A stretch of 64,000 nucleotides of DNA from Cytophaga hutchinsonii ATCC 33406 (GCF_000014145.1 NC_008255.1:2248001-2312000); one strand, 5' to 3'. Positions 8,719 through 18,414 are shown, counted from the first letter of the stretch. Numbers and translations are program-made. The notes: generated by a model from the letters alone, not told the origin.

Positions 8719-9302
8719 TTCCTTCCCAGCAACTTCGCAGCGTACTTTCCTAAAATATCAAATTCAATATTAACCTTCGAACCAACAACACATTCTTTTA
8801 AAGACGTATGTTCAAAGGTATATGGGATGATTGCTACGGAAAAAGAATCGTTTTGCGAATCTACTACCGTAAGACTTATACCGTTCACACAGATAGAACC
8901 TTTCTCAACGGTTACATTTCCTAAGGAAGCATCATACTGAAAGGTAAACAGCCAGCTGCCGTTCTCATCTTTACGTTTTATACATGTGGCAACCTGATCT
9001 ACATGGCCCTGCACAATATGCCCGTCAAATCGGCCGTGCGCAGGCATTGCACGTTCTAAATTCACATGCATACGTTCTTTCCATTCAGAAATACTTGTTT
9101 TACGGATCGTTTCCTGAATAGCTGTAACCGTATGCGTATCGTCATCTAATGCAATTACCGTTAAGCAGATTCCGTTATGCGAAAGGCTCTGATCAATCTT
9201 CAGTTCATGCGAGATAGATGAACGTACTGTGAAATGCAGGTTGCCCCGCTCTTCAACAATCTTCTCAATAACACCTAAGCTTTCTATAATTCCTGTAAAC
9301 AT
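8715..9302 (-). CDS. ribE: Riboflavin synthase alpha subunit
   Basis: RibE dismutates two molecules of 6,7-dimethyl-8-ribityllumazine to riboflavin and a pyrimidinedione. The 195-residue protein has the two tandem lumazine-binding barrels of the family: the first opening MFTGIIESLG with SHNGICLTV near 57-65, the second opening GRFDGHIVQGHVDQV near 95-109 with CVNGISLTVVD and the closing YTFEHTSLKE. Length is normal. It is not next to other rib genes here and I see no FMN riboswitch in the short upstream gap (9303-9418), which instead contains the hairpin ending the sugar-transferase gene. Confidence 0.97.
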   Translation of the reverse strand: MFTGIIESLGVIEKIVEERGNLHFTVRSSISHELKIDQSLSHNGICLTVIALDDDTHTVTAIQETIRKTSISEWKERMHVNLERAMPAHGRFDGHIVQGHVDQVATCIKRKDENGSWLFTFQYDASLGNVTVEKGSICVNGISLTVVDSQNDSFSVAIIPYTFEHTSLKECVVGSKVNIEFDILGKYAAKLLGRK

Positions 9303-9358
9303 TGATTCTGGTTATCTTCTAATCTTAATAATTCACTTTTGATATACTAACATTTCCT

Positions 9359-9413
9359 GTGTAAAGTTTAGAGTGTAAGCGTCCTTTTACACTTTACACT
9401 CTAAACTTTACAC
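9359..9413. terminator. Inverted repeat ending the sugar-transferase gene
   Basis: Perfect 20-base arms (9359-9378 and 9394-9413) with a 15-base loop, 6 bases beyond the stop of the minus-strand sugar-transferase gene. The loop itself repeats part of the arm (TTTACAC), so alternative pairings exist. Confidence 0.7.
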
Positions 9414-9418
9414 AGCTT

Positions 9419-10819
9419 TTATTTTCCTCTACCCTGGAACATGATCAATACAGTATCAAGCATGATCTCGAAGTCGAGCGAGAGAGACATATTTTCTATG
9501 TATAAAATATCATAACGTAAGCGGTCAACCATCTGGTCTACGTTTTCAGCATAACCGAATTTCACCTGTCCCATGGACGTAATACCCGGACGTACCTTAT
9601 GCAAGTGCTTGTAATACGGTGCCTGTGCCATGATCTGATCAATGAAGAACTGGCGTTCCGGCCGTGGGCCAACCAGCGACATATCACCTTTCAGCACGTT
9701 ATAGAACTGCGGAAATTCATCCAGCCGTGTCTTACGCATGATCTTTCCCCAAGGTGTTATGCGGCTGTCTTTATCGTTAGCCAGCGCAGGTCCTAATTTT
9801 TCAGAATCAATATACATGCTTCTGAATTTTATAATTTTGAACGGTTCGGCATTTCTGCCGATACGTTCCTGTTTATAGAACACAGGGCCTTTAGAACTTA
9901 GTTTTGTAAGCAATGCAACAACAAGCAAGAATGGAGCACCTGCTACCAGCACAAACAATGCAGCAATAATATCAATAAACCGCTTCAATACTTTTTGCCA
10001 CACAGGTATCAGGTCCTGATTAATTTCCAGCAAAGGTAAATTGGATAATAACTTTACTTTTACAGAACCCAGAATTAACTGATAATTCTCCGGAATGATA
10101 TTCGTTTTTACAGATTCTCCTTCAATCGATCCCAATACCTGTTCAAGATATTCATGTTCTTCTTTTTCAAGTGCAATCATTACCCGATCAATGCGGCAGC
10201 GGTGAATAACTGTATTAATACGTTCCAGATCGCCGATTGATTTTAATACTGGTGCACACAGGTCAACATTAGATATTGGTGTGGGAATATAGGTAACAAA
10301 GGAAAAACCAAGTGTAGACTTACGTTGCTGCAATTCATCATACACATTTCGTGCAGCTTTACCTGAACCAACAATCAGTGTATTAAAATATATTTTCCCG
10401 GAAGCAACCTGTTCGCGTAAATACGTAAAGGAAATTATTTTAGAAAAAGACGTACACAAAAACTGTATAATAAAATAAGAAGCAAATGTTTTATAATATT
10501 CCTGATACTGATTAATCCCCTGATCATCCAGCAGCAATGTAAAAAATATGATTACCACACCAATTAATGTATGATTGAAACCTTTGAATAATTCCTGAAT
10601 CCGTGTCTTGCCAAACACATCTGTGTATGAACCCGCCAATATATTCAGTCCAACCCAAAACAGACCAATAACTGCAGCATTCATAATAAGAGAAACTTCA
10701 ATGCTTTGCGTTTCTTCATGCAGCAGCTGCTTGCGATTATAGAAGAATATAATCCATGCCACCACGGAAGCCACAAAATCTAAAGAAGCAGGAATTAAAC
10801 TATAATACGGTCGTTTCAA
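9419..10819 (-). CDS. Polyprenyl-phosphate sugar-1-phosphate transferase (exopolysaccharide initiation)
   Basis: A 466-residue membrane enzyme of the WbaP/WcaJ type, which transfers a sugar phosphate onto undecaprenyl phosphate to start polysaccharide repeat synthesis. Four to five N-terminal membrane helices (to about residue 125) are followed by a nucleotide-fold domain, a further helix at about 285-305 and the catalytic PGT domain with YKQERIGRNAEPFKIIKFRS, TRLDEFPQFYNVLKGDMSLV and GPRPERQFF. The start is TTG at 10819: in-frame stop TAA precedes it within five codons and no ATG occurs until residue 46. Extracellular polysaccharide fits a gliding bacterium. No other polysaccharide genes flank it. 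Confidence 0.92.
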   Translation of the reverse strand: MKRPYYSLIPASLDFVASVVAWIIFFYNRKQLLHEETQSIEVSLIMNAAVIGLFWVGLNILAGSYTDVFGKTRIQELFKGFNHTLIGVVIIFFTLLLDDQGINQYQEYYKTFASYFIIQFLCTSFSKIISFTYLREQVASGKIYFNTLIVGSGKAARNVYDELQQRKSTLGFSFVTYIPTPISNVDLCAPVLKSIGDLERINTVIHRCRIDRVMIALEKEEHEYLEQVLGSIEGESVKTNIIPENYQLILGSVKVKLLSNLPLLEINQDLIPVWQKVLKRFIDIIAALFVLVAGAPFLLVVALLTKLSSKGPVFYKQERIGRNAEPFKIIKFRSMYIDSEKLGPALANDKDSRITPWGKIMRKTRLDEFPQFYNVLKGDMSLVGPRPERQFFIDQIMAQAPYYKHLHKVRPGITSMGQVKFGYAENVDQMVDRLRYDILYIENMSLSLDFEIMLDTVLIMFQGRGK

Positions 10820-10937
10820 TGTGTTTAAAAATTAATTATTCACTATCTGGATCTATTTATACGCTAAATTATTAAATCCGAAGAAGTAGAACTATTTTAG
10901 TATTCAAAATATTTAACGGATAAAAGTATTCATAAAG

Positions 10938-11603
10938 GTGGAAGATTCCTATTTACACAAAGGACTACGAAGAAAGCTCATTAAGATACTAAGAGACAAG
11001 GGTATTCAGGATGAATTGGTATTACAGGCCATTGATCGGGTACCCCGGCATATTTTTCTTGACAATGCTTTTTTAGAACACGCCTATCAGGATAAAGCTT
11101 TTCCAATTGGTGATGGACAAACCATTTCTCAACCCTATACGGTTGCCTCTCAGACAAGCTTGCTGAAGCTGAGTCCGGGAATGAAAGTACTTGAAATCGG
11201 TACAGGTTCCGGTTATCAATGTTCTGTTCTTCTTGAAATGGGTGTAAATGTTTTTACCATTGAATACCATAAAAGTCTGTTTGAGAAATCAAAAAAAATG
11301 CTTCAGTCGCTTGGCTACAAAGCTCAGTTCTTTTGCGGAGACGGCAGCGAAGGTTTAGCGCGCTTCGGCCCGTATGACCGTATACTTGCTACTGCCGGCG
11401 CACCGTATGTGCCGCAAAAGTTATTGGAACAGTTAAAAGTTGGCGGCATATTGGTTATTCCGGTTGGAGATCAGAAAACACAAAAAATGCTGCGCCTCAC
11501 TAAAGTAACTGAAAAAGAAATCACACAAGAAGAGTGCGGCGACTTCCGTTTTGTACCATTGGTAGGCAAAGACGGCTGGAACGCTAAAACAAATAAATTA
11601 TGA
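10938..11603 (+). CDS. pcm: Protein-L-isoaspartate O-methyltransferase
   Basis: Pcm methylates isoaspartyl residues of aged proteins, starting their repair. The 221-residue protein has the family signature GDGQTISQPYTVA at 58-70 and the SAM-binding glycine motif VLEIGTGSGYQCSVL at 84-98. The start is GTG at 10938; it is divergent from the sugar-transferase gene across 118 bases. The stop overlaps the next gene's ATG by four bases, so the thioesterase gene is cotranscribed. Confidence 0.95.
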   Translation: MEDSYLHKGLRRKLIKILRDKGIQDELVLQAIDRVPRHIFLDNAFLEHAYQDKAFPIGDGQTISQPYTVASQTSLLKLSPGMKVLEIGTGSGYQCSVLLEMGVNVFTIEYHKSLFEKSKKMLQSLGYKAQFFCGDGSEGLARFGPYDRILATAGAPYVPQKLLEQLKVGGILVIPVGDQKTQKMLRLTKVTEKEITQEECGDFRFVPLVGKDGWNAKTNKL

Positions 11604-12121
11604 ATCCCCAGGCAAGACATCCGAGTGAATCTATGGTGATAAAATCTGAATTGGTTTTACCCAACGACACAAATACACTAAATAATTTAATGGGTGGAAG
11701 ACTCATGTACCTGATGGACGTTGTTGGAGCCATTTGTGCCTTGAGACATTGCAGCCACGGTGTAGTTACAGCTTCTGTTGATAATGTTTCTTTTAAAGCA
11801 CCGATTGCGCTTGGTAATATTCTGACGCTTGAGGCTAAAATCACCCGCGCCTTTCATACATCAATGGAAGTACATATTGAAGTATGGGCGGAAGATGTAT
11901 TAAGCAGAGTAAAAACAAAAAGCAATGAAGCGTTTTTTACATTTGTTGCTTTAAGCGCAGATAAAAAGCCGTTGCCGATCCCGGAAGTGATCCCGGAAAC
12001 AGAGCGTGAAAAAGAACTGTATGCCGGTGCATTGCGCAGAAGACAATTGCGTTTAATCCTTGCTGGCAGGATGAAACCTTCTGAAGCTACAGAATTGAAG
12101 GCTTTATTTGAAAATCTATAA
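11600..12121 (+). CDS. Acyl-CoA thioesterase, hotdog fold (YciA/BFIT type)
   Basis: A 173-residue single hotdog-domain thioesterase that cleaves acyl-CoA to free acid and CoA. It shows the cytosolic acyl-CoA hydrolase pattern: PNDTNTLNNLMGGRLMYLMD with the catalytic Asn/Asp region at about 22-41, then VTASVDNVSFKAPIALGN and FHTSMEVHIEVWAED. The ATG overlaps the pcm stop by four bases (ATGA), implying translational coupling although the two functions have no known link. It is followed by about 200 bases of AT-rich DNA. Confidence 0.88.
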   Translation: MNPQARHPSESMVIKSELVLPNDTNTLNNLMGGRLMYLMDVVGAICALRHCSHGVVTASVDNVSFKAPIALGNILTLEAKITRAFHTSMEVHIEVWAEDVLSRVKTKSNEAFFTFVALSADKKPLPIPEVIPETEREKELYAGALRRRQLRLILAGRMKPSEATELKALFENL

Positions 12122-12234
12122 AATAGCATCTAAATAAGTATTCTATAAATTGAATTAAAACGTACACTTTTGTTAAATAATTTACCTTACCACAACTTTA
12201 ATATTAAGTTATTAGTAATCAATTATTAATAATA

Positions 12235-12242
12235 TATATTTG
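12235..12242 (+). promoter_or_regulatory. Candidate Bacteroidota -7 box of the YceI lipoprotein gene
   Basis: TATATTTG matches the Bacteroidota -7 consensus TAnnTTTG. It implies a leader of about 80 bases before the ATG at 12329. No good -33 TTG is visible at the right spacing, so it is tentative. Confidence 0.4.
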
Positions 12243-12328
12243 CAATTACAGAATCTCTTTGTTAAAATTGCAGATTAAATGTTCAAACACGTATTATTAC
12301 ACCTTTCTAACAAATATCTAACACAAAT

Positions 12329-12937
12329 ATGAAAATTAAATTACTTCTTTCTGGCGCAGTATTAGCTGCAATTATGTTCTCTTGTAACTCTGAAAAACCT
12401 GCTGAAACAGCAACTGCTGTTGATTCATTAGGTACTGAAGCTACTTATGCTGTTGATTCAGCTGCATCTAACATCTTCTGGGAAGGTCAAATGTTGAAAA
12501 TGCACAAACACTTTGGTGATTTAACAATCTCTGAAGGTTCTTTCACTGTTAAAGGTTTACAGGTAACTGGCGGTACATTTACTGCAGATATGAAATCAAT
12601 CGTTCCTACAGACAGCAACTACAGCAAAGAACATCCAAAAGGTTACTTAGTAGGTCACTTGAGCAATGCAGATTTCTTTGCCGTTGATTCATTCCCTACA
12701 GCTTCTTTCGTTATCAAATCTGTTTCTGGAAACACTGCTACAGGTGATTTAACATTACGTGGCAAAACAAATTCTGAAACAGTTACAGATATCGTTGTTG
12801 ATACAGTTGGTGGTGTTAAAGCTACTGGTAAATTAGTGTTCAACCGTCAGAAATATGGCGCAGCTTACAAAGCAGCTAACGACATGGTTCTTTCTGATGA
12901 CATCAAATTAGATATCACATTAGTTGGTAAAAAATAA
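12329..12937 (+). CDS. YceI-family lipoprotein
   Basis: A 202-residue lipoprotein (signal ending IMFSC, Cys19) with a YceI lipocalin-like domain: YAVDSAASNIFWEGQMLKMH, SEGSFTVKGLQVTGGTFTAD, LVGHLSNADFFAVDSFPTAS and the last barrel strand. YceI proteins bind isoprenoid-like lipids in the periplasm; the role here is not known. The gene stands alone with a promoter-like box upstream and a strong terminator 38 bases downstream. Codon use is strongly biased toward GCT/GTT/CAA-type codons as in highly expressed genes, suggesting abundant protein. Confidence 0.9.
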   Translation: MKIKLLLSGAVLAAIMFSCNSEKPAETATAVDSLGTEATYAVDSAASNIFWEGQMLKMHKHFGDLTISEGSFTVKGLQVTGGTFTADMKSIVPTDSNYSKEHPKGYLVGHLSNADFFAVDSFPTASFVIKSVSGNTATGDLTLRGKTNSETVTDIVVDTVGGVKATGKLVFNRQKYGAAYKAANDMVLSDDIKLDITLVGKK

Positions 12938-12974
12938 TTTTCATGAATTTCTAATTCATGGTTTATTTTCAAGA

Positions 12975-13007
12975 AAGTCCCGCTTAGCAGCGGGACTTCT
13001 TTTTTTT
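12975..13007 (+). terminator. Rho-independent terminator of the YceI gene
   Basis: Nine-base GC-rich stem (12975-12983 with 12990-12998), six-base loop, then an uninterrupted T run. Confidence 0.9.
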
Positions 13008-13236
13008 CATTATTCAACGGCTTCTTTTTTTAAAACAAAACGTACGATTCTTTACATTGTTTCGGATATACAATCGATACCTTCAATACATGGTTTGCTG
13101 AATTAACCCTATGCGGAACATATTGCAAGCTTATATACCCAACGTATAATTGCTCTAAAAATTCATACTACCTATGGATACATGTGTTTACTTCATGTGT
13201 AATGAAGCAGCCATAAGAACGAATGTGCCGGGCAAA
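13008..13236. other. Intergenic stretch without a supported gene
   Basis: Between the terminators of two convergent genes. Short frames occur but have no coding look. I see no RNA gene or repeat. Confidence 0.6.
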
Positions 13237-13266
13237 AAAAAACTTCAGTGTTACCTGAAGTTTTTT
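13237..13266 (-). terminator. Terminator of the OmpA-LamG gene
   Basis: Arms 13237-13248 and 13255-13266 (AAAAAACTTCAG and its complement) with loop TGTTAC, 22 bases after the minus-strand stop; symmetrical, so it can work in both directions. Confidence 0.85.
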
Positions 13267-13288
13267 GTATCGTGAACGGAGTGCTTAC

Positions 13289-14563
13289 TTACATTTGAAT
13301 AATCTCAAACTCTACTCTTCTGTTTAATCTTCTGTGTTCTTCTGTATCATTGGCACTGATCGGTTTATCCGGCCCATACCCTTTTACATTAATTCTTTTC
13401 GCTTCTATACCGCGGCTTACCAGATAATCTTTTACTTTGATGGCACGTTCTTCTGAAAGTTTCAGATTCAAGTCTCTGTTTCCCTGATTATCGGTATGGC
13501 CGGAAACTTCAATCGTTATTTGGGGATGCTGATTCATTGTTGCTACCAAACGATCCAGCTCTGCATACGATTCAGGTAAAAAATCATCTTTACTTTGCAC
13601 AAATAGTACGTGTTTCAATACAATCTTATCCCCTTTTTTAACATCAAAAACAGATTCATCTTTGGGTTTGATTTCTGTTTTTGTGGTTTTTATTTGTTTA
13701 GATGTATCTGCTGGCTGCAGGATAGTTGTTGTTGAAACAACTGTTGTATTCTCAATAACTGCTGGCTTAACCGGCTCATCCTGTACAACAGCAGGTACGG
13801 TTATCGGAGGCGGATTAAATGGATATTTAGATTGTACAGCATAAATTTGTTTCACTTCTTCTTCCGAAATAAACTTGTCCCAGATACTGAAATCGTCCAT
13901 CTTACCGGCAAAATAGCTTGCCTGACCAGGGAAATCACATCCTACAATTAATGGCTGATTATTTGAAACAAAATGTGCGGCAACATTTTCACAAGCGATT
14001 AATCGTCCATTCAAAAAGTATTTAGCTACATACCCGTTAAAGGATACAGCGATCATATTCCATTTACCAGGCATCAAGGTTACACCGTTACTTGTGTATA
14101 TACCTTTTGAATTTCCTTCTTCCCCGCCATCAAAATAAAAGCCTTTATCGCTGGCACCAAAGCGGTATTGAAAATTCGTTGCTGTTTCTGTTTTACAGAA
14201 AATCGGTGAATAATTGCTTGTTTTTAAATTTTCCCAATACGGAGAATCATTGTATTTATCCACATATACCCAAACGGTAAAAGCAAAATTACTTACAGGT
14301 AGGTTTTGATTGGCCGAAAAAGGAATGCGGATAAAACCGTCTGATCCATTAAAATGAAGCGCTTTATTTTCTCTCCCGAACCTGTCTGAAGCTGCCTCCA
14401 CTCCACCAATCATTTGTCCGTGAAGTCTGTTAGGCCCTACATCATAGGCATTCCCATCAAATGAATACGTATACACCCAGCCTGCGGCAATTTTCTGCGC
14501 AAAAGATGCATTAGTTATCATTATTGATATAATACCTGTAACGAGTATTGACCGAATCTTCAT
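13289..14563 (-). CDS. OmpA-family protein with N-terminal LamG-like domain
   Basis: A 424-residue exported protein: signal peptide (residues 1-22, cut after SFA), a concanavalin/LamG-like jelly roll at about 27-245 (ALHFNGSDGFIRIPFS, FTVWVYVD, GKMDDFSIWDKFISEEEVK), a Pro/Thr/Lys linker, and an OmpA C-terminal peptidoglycan-binding domain (IEVSGHTDNQGNRDLNLKLS, RINVKGYGPDKPISAND, RRLNRRVEFEII). It likely anchors a ligand-binding surface module to the cell wall. The combination is common in Bacteroidota. It is monocistronic, with its own terminator. Confidence 0.92.
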   Translation of the reverse strand: MKIRSILVTGIISIMITNASFAQKIAAGWVYTYSFDGNAYDVGPNRLHGQMIGGVEAASDRFGRENKALHFNGSDGFIRIPFSANQNLPVSNFAFTVWVYVDKYNDSPYWENLKTSNYSPIFCKTETATNFQYRFGASDKGFYFDGGEEGNSKGIYTSNGVTLMPGKWNMIAVSFNGYVAKYFLNGRLIACENVAAHFVSNNQPLIVGCDFPGQASYFAGKMDDFSIWDKFISEEEVKQIYAVQSKYPFNPPPITVPAVVQDEPVKPAVIENTTVVSTTTILQPADTSKQIKTTKTEIKPKDESVFDVKKGDKIVLKHVLFVQSKDDFLPESYAELDRLVATMNQHPQITIEVSGHTDNQGNRDLNLKLSEERAIKVKDYLVSRGIEAKRINVKGYGPDKPISANDTEEHRRLNRRVEFEIIQM

Positions 14564-14792
14564 TCTAAATATTGAATATTCTATTTGTTCAATAAAGATA
14601 GAATTTTAATTGTTAAAGTGCACAATTCATGTAAAAAAGTCTGCTTTAATTGATAAAGTAAAAAATAATTACCAACTAACAAGCAGGTTTTTAATTACAT
14701 ATTTCCCTGAAATCACCTTTAGAAAAGTAATTAATAATAAATACAAATTAGAATTGTTAACTTGTCAATCATTAAAAATTCAACAACGTGTT

Positions 14793-15065
14793 ATGGGTGC
14801 GTGTAATTTTACAATCATAATTAAAGAAAGCGCTGAAACAGTTATTAACAGGGCTAAACAAGCTATCCTGAAAGCAGAAAATGCCCAATTTGAAGGGAAT
14901 GCATCAAAGGGTGGTTTTGCCCTGCCAACACCGCTTGGGGCAGTTACAGGGAGATATGTAATCGAAGGCGAAAAAATACATTTTCATATTGAAGAAAAAC
15001 CTTTTCTGGTGAGCTGCAGTTTAATCGAAAATAAGTTAAACGGCTTCCTTGCAAATAATTCATAA
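14793..15065 (+). CDS. Small PHA-system-like protein
   Basis: About 90 residues, MGACNFTIIIKESAETVINR to the end. The frame is open further upstream (to 14610), but that part is AT-rich and reads like a promoter, and the conserved pattern begins at the ATG at 14793. The pattern (IIIKESAETVINRAKQAILK, GGFALPTPLGAVTGRYVIEG, EEKPFLVSCSLIENKL) resembles short proteins annotated as putative polyhydroxyalkanoic-acid system proteins. No PHA genes are nearby, so a function should not be assumed. Confidence 0.65.
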   Translation: MGACNFTIIIKESAETVINRAKQAILKAENAQFEGNASKGGFALPTPLGAVTGRYVIEGEKIHFHIEEKPFLVSCSLIENKLNGFLANNS

Positions 15066-15246
15066 CCGGATTAATTATATTTTTCCAGTCCTTGGTCAAT
15101 CATTCAAAATATTGAATAATACTTCTAAAATCAGCATGAAAGCGATTATTTTTTATAGCTTTTATCGACATTTATTGCATTAAAGCAACTTTTTTCTGTA
15201 TATAAAGTATATGGGTTTAACACATGTTAAATTCATTCTATACAAA

Positions 15247-18200
15247 ATGAAAAAAATCTTTCTTGCTTTATTATTAGCCTATTCAATTTTCGATGTTTAT
15301 GCTCAACTGATATGTCCTGCTGATTTAACAAATGGACAGAACTTAGTTGTCAACGGAGATTTTTCGGATGGTTATGATGGCTGGTCTTACGATGCCGACC
15401 CAACCGGAACAAATGGATACATAAGATTTGGATCTACTCCCCAAGGCTATTCCGGTCCGGGCTATATTTATGCAGGTTCTTCAGCCGATCATTTTAATCA
15501 CGATGGTTTTGATGATTATGATGACCATTCTGCATCTTCAGATAATATGATGTTGATGGTAGATGGAATCTGTAAGCCTGGTGTTACATTATGGCGCCAA
15601 ACGGTTACAATCACTCCTAACACAAACTACTATTTCAGTGTATGGATTTCTTCATTAAAAAATAACCCGAATTTTCCAGGCAGCCTTGACTTCAAAGTTA
15701 ACAATGCATCTTTGGGAACAATTGTAACAGCGCCTGCTACCGGTCATGTATGGCAGTTTGTAGAAGCAACATGGAACAGCGGCAGCTTTTCCGGTCCGGT
15801 TGATATTACAATTGCTAACAATACAACACAAGGCTGTGATACCGAAGTAGATTTCGCCATTGATGATATTGCTTTTATTCCCGGCTGTGCATACGGTTCG
15901 GCTGGCCCACAGCCAGATCTGGGCGCTGACCGCACACTTTGCGGCTTAGGAGGAAGTGGTATTGAGTTAGATGCAGGTGTGCCGCACAACAGCACCACGC
16001 TTATCCGTTGGGACGATGGTTCAACAGGTTACAAACGTCTGGTTACAGCACCAGGAACATATTCCGTTTGTGTAAGCGATAATGGTTCCTGTACAAAATC
16101 AGATCTTATTGTTATTACCAATACCTATTCCATTGACTTGGGGCCGGACATGGAACTGTGTGATCCTGCAGCCGTAACCCTTGATGCCGGCTTTGCAGGC
16201 GTTGGCGTTACCTATAAGTGGTTTAAAAACTATCCGATTGAAGCAGCCGGTGACAATACGAAAAAAACGTATTTTGTGAATACACCCGGTACCTACCGCG
16301 TTGAAGTACGTGATCCTTCGTGTGGCCTGCAAACAGACGAAGTTATCATCACGACCAAAGCACCTGTGGCGACAAATGCCGTGTATTGCGACCCGGGTGA
16401 TATTACCTTAAGCGTGTCTCCGGATAACAGCGGAAAATACAAATGGTGGTCAACGCCAACAGGTACCAGCGATGCAGACCTTGTAACGAAAGGAACCAGT
16501 TCTTATACATTTATGGCTGCACCAACAAGTAATTATACCTTCTATGTTCAGGACACAGCTTCGTTCAGAACTGCAATTGGATTGCCGCTTACCAGCAATA
16601 ATTTACCAGCTGCAGATCCAAGAAGTGTTCAGGCTGATACAGAATTGAAATTTGATGCATTGACTGCAATCACCATTGATTCTGTGTATGTAGATTTAAT
16701 TGTTTACTATTGCCCGAGTACATTTAATATTGGCCTGCAAGTACTGGATGCGTCCGGAAATGTTGTTGGCTCTGCCACCTGGACCACGCCTGTAAGCGGC
16801 TGTACTATGGGAACGGCAAGATTCAAAGTACCGGTTAACATTTCTGTTCCGGGTGGTACGGGATACATCTTAAAATATACTGGAACCAGTACACCAATGG
16901 GCTGGTACGGCAGTGGCATGAGTTATCCTCAAACATTCGCAGAGGTGGTTAGATTCACAGGAAATAATAATAATCCCAATTCTATTCCTGGTATGTTCCG
17001 TTGGGTAGTAACTGCCGGTACTGCCTGTGCACGTGTACCGGTAACGGCTACCTTCAAATCGTGTGCACCGCTTCCTCCTCTTCCGGTACCGGATGCAGGT
17101 AATGACATTACATTGTGTAATACACGTACCACACAACTACATGCTTCTTTAGGAACAGATGAAACAGGTGAATGGAAATTTGCTGCAGGCAGTACAGGAA
17201 CAGTTGTACCGGCTTCAAGCCCTACGGCAACAGTAACGTTCTCCGGCGATACAGCAAAATTAATATGGATAGTTACAAACGCAGCGGGTTCTGTAAATGA
17301 TACGGTTATTGTTTCAACTACCATGATGACACCTCCGGTTATAACAGCTCAGTCAGCTGCCTGCCCGGGCACAACCGGAATTACATTTACTGCAACACCT
17401 GACAATACAGCTACAGGAAGCACTTACCAGTGGACTGTAGTTGCAGGTGACATCACAATTTCCTCCGGGGATAATACCTACCAGCTGACAACAGATGCAG
17501 GAACAGCAGAAAGTATCGTAGAGGTAACAGAAACGAAAAACGGATGTACTGCATCCATGAGAGATACATTGAAGATCTCTGTTGCCAACGAACAGCCTTT
17601 TGCAGGAAATGATAGGACTATCTGCGGAACATCTGCAACACTTGTGGGTAATATACCTGTAGATCCGGCACAAACAGGAAAATGGACTGCTGTAACAACT
17701 GATCCGGATCTGGTACTTACATTTACGCCTCCAAGCACAGCGTTTGCAGACAAACTAAAACTAAATCATTCCTATGATTTTATGTATGAGATTTCCGGAG
17801 GCTGCGGCTTACCAACAACCGATATTGTAACGGTTACAGTAAGCAAAAGCGGGTTTACCATCCGTTCGATTTCTCAACCATTGGATACAATCTGTATCGG
17901 TTCTGAACGAACGCTGGATGTGTCACTTTCTGTTTCACCAGGCAATTCCGGATCGTATACCTACTACTGGGTGAAAAAAGGCCAATTCTCAGTTACAGAA
18001 ACAACCTCATCTGATTATACCATCGTTACGGGTGATGTGGAAGAAACGTATTATGTGTATGTTAAAGATAATATGAATGAAATCTGTGCTACGGATCTGG
18101 ATTCAGCAAAAATCATTTCAATTGCGCATCAAAAATTAACTGTCCCCAATTTGATCACACCTAATGGCGACAATATGAATGACGTACTTAAGATCAGAGA

Positions 18201-18414
18201 AGCAAACAATACAAACCGTAACATGTTGGCTGAAAACTCCGTGTTAAAAATTTATAACTCGTGGGGAAATGAAGTCTTTCATTCCGATAATTATGGCAAT
18301 GACTGGAAAGCACAGGGAATAACAGACGGTATGTACTACTATTATTTAAAAGCCGGCTGTGGTGGCGAAGTACATAAAAGCTGGCTGCAGATCTTAGGAA
18401 ATGTAAACAGATAA
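15247..18414 (+). CDS. Secreted multidomain surface protein with CHU_C (gliding-motility type) C-terminal domain
   Basis: A 1055-residue secreted protein. ATG at 15247 gives MKKIFLALLLAYSIFDVYAQ, a signal peptide; the longer frame from 15211 would precede it. After it comes a jelly-roll module at about 30-210 (NLVVNGDFSDGYDGWSYDAD, DFAIDDIAFIPGC), then a series of Ig/PKD-like repeats each opening with DLGADRTLCG, DAGNDITLC or AGNDRTICG. The last 90 residues (LITPNGDNMNDVLKI, LKIYNSWGNEVF, GMYYYYLKAGCG) are the CHU_C/type B domain used for secretion by the type IX system. It is probably an adhesin or part of a cell-surface complex. A terminator follows. Confidence 0.93.
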   Translation: MKKIFLALLLAYSIFDVYAQLICPADLTNGQNLVVNGDFSDGYDGWSYDADPTGTNGYIRFGSTPQGYSGPGYIYAGSSADHFNHDGFDDYDDHSASSDNMMLMVDGICKPGVTLWRQTVTITPNTNYYFSVWISSLKNNPNFPGSLDFKVNNASLGTIVTAPATGHVWQFVEATWNSGSFSGPVDITIANNTTQGCDTEVDFAIDDIAFIPGCAYGSAGPQPDLGADRTLCGLGGSGIELDAGVPHNSTTLIRWDDGSTGYKRLVTAPGTYSVCVSDNGSCTKSDLIVITNTYSIDLGPDMELCDPAAVTLDAGFAGVGVTYKWFKNYPIEAAGDNTKKTYFVNTPGTYRVEVRDPSCGLQTDEVIITTKAPVATNAVYCDPGDITLSVSPDNSGKYKWWSTPTGTSDADLVTKGTSSYTFMAAPTSNYTFYVQDTASFRTAIGLPLTSNNLPAADPRSVQADTELKFDALTAITIDSVYVDLIVYYCPSTFNIGLQVLDASGNVVGSATWTTPVSGCTMGTARFKVPVNISVPGGTGYILKYTGTSTPMGWYGSGMSYPQTFAEVVRFTGNNNNPNSIPGMFRWVVTAGTACARVPVTATFKSCAPLPPLPVPDAGNDITLCNTRTTQLHASLGTDETGEWKFAAGSTGTVVPASSPTATVTFSGDTAKLIWIVTNAAGSVNDTVIVSTTMMTPPVITAQSAACPGTTGITFTATPDNTATGSTYQWTVVAGDITISSGDNTYQLTTDAGTAESIVEVTETKNGCTASMRDTLKISVANEQPFAGNDRTICGTSATLVGNIPVDPAQTGKWTAVTTDPDLVLTFTPPSTAFADKLKLNHSYDFMYEISGGCGLPTTDIVTVTVSKSGFTIRSISQPLDTICIGSERTLDVSLSVSPGNSGSYTYYWVKKGQFSVTETTSSDYTIVTGDVEETYYVYVKDNMNEICATDLDSAKIISIAHQKLTVPNLITPNGDNMNDVLKIREANNTNRNMLAENSVLKIYNSWGNEVFHSDNYGNDWKAQGITDGMYYYYLKAGCGGEVHKSWLQILGNVNR

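Noticed and set aside
9303-9418. FMN riboswitch upstream of ribE
   Set aside because: The gap is too short and is occupied by a terminator-like inverted repeat; no conserved RFN-element blocks are visible.
14610-14792. N-terminal extension of the small PHA-like protein
   Set aside because: Composition is promoter-like and the conserved pattern begins at the ATG at 14793.
16870-17753. Several antisense frames rich in Cys/Thr inside the CHU_C protein gene
   Set aside because: They mirror the repetitive Ig-like coding sequence on the other strand and have no signals of their own.
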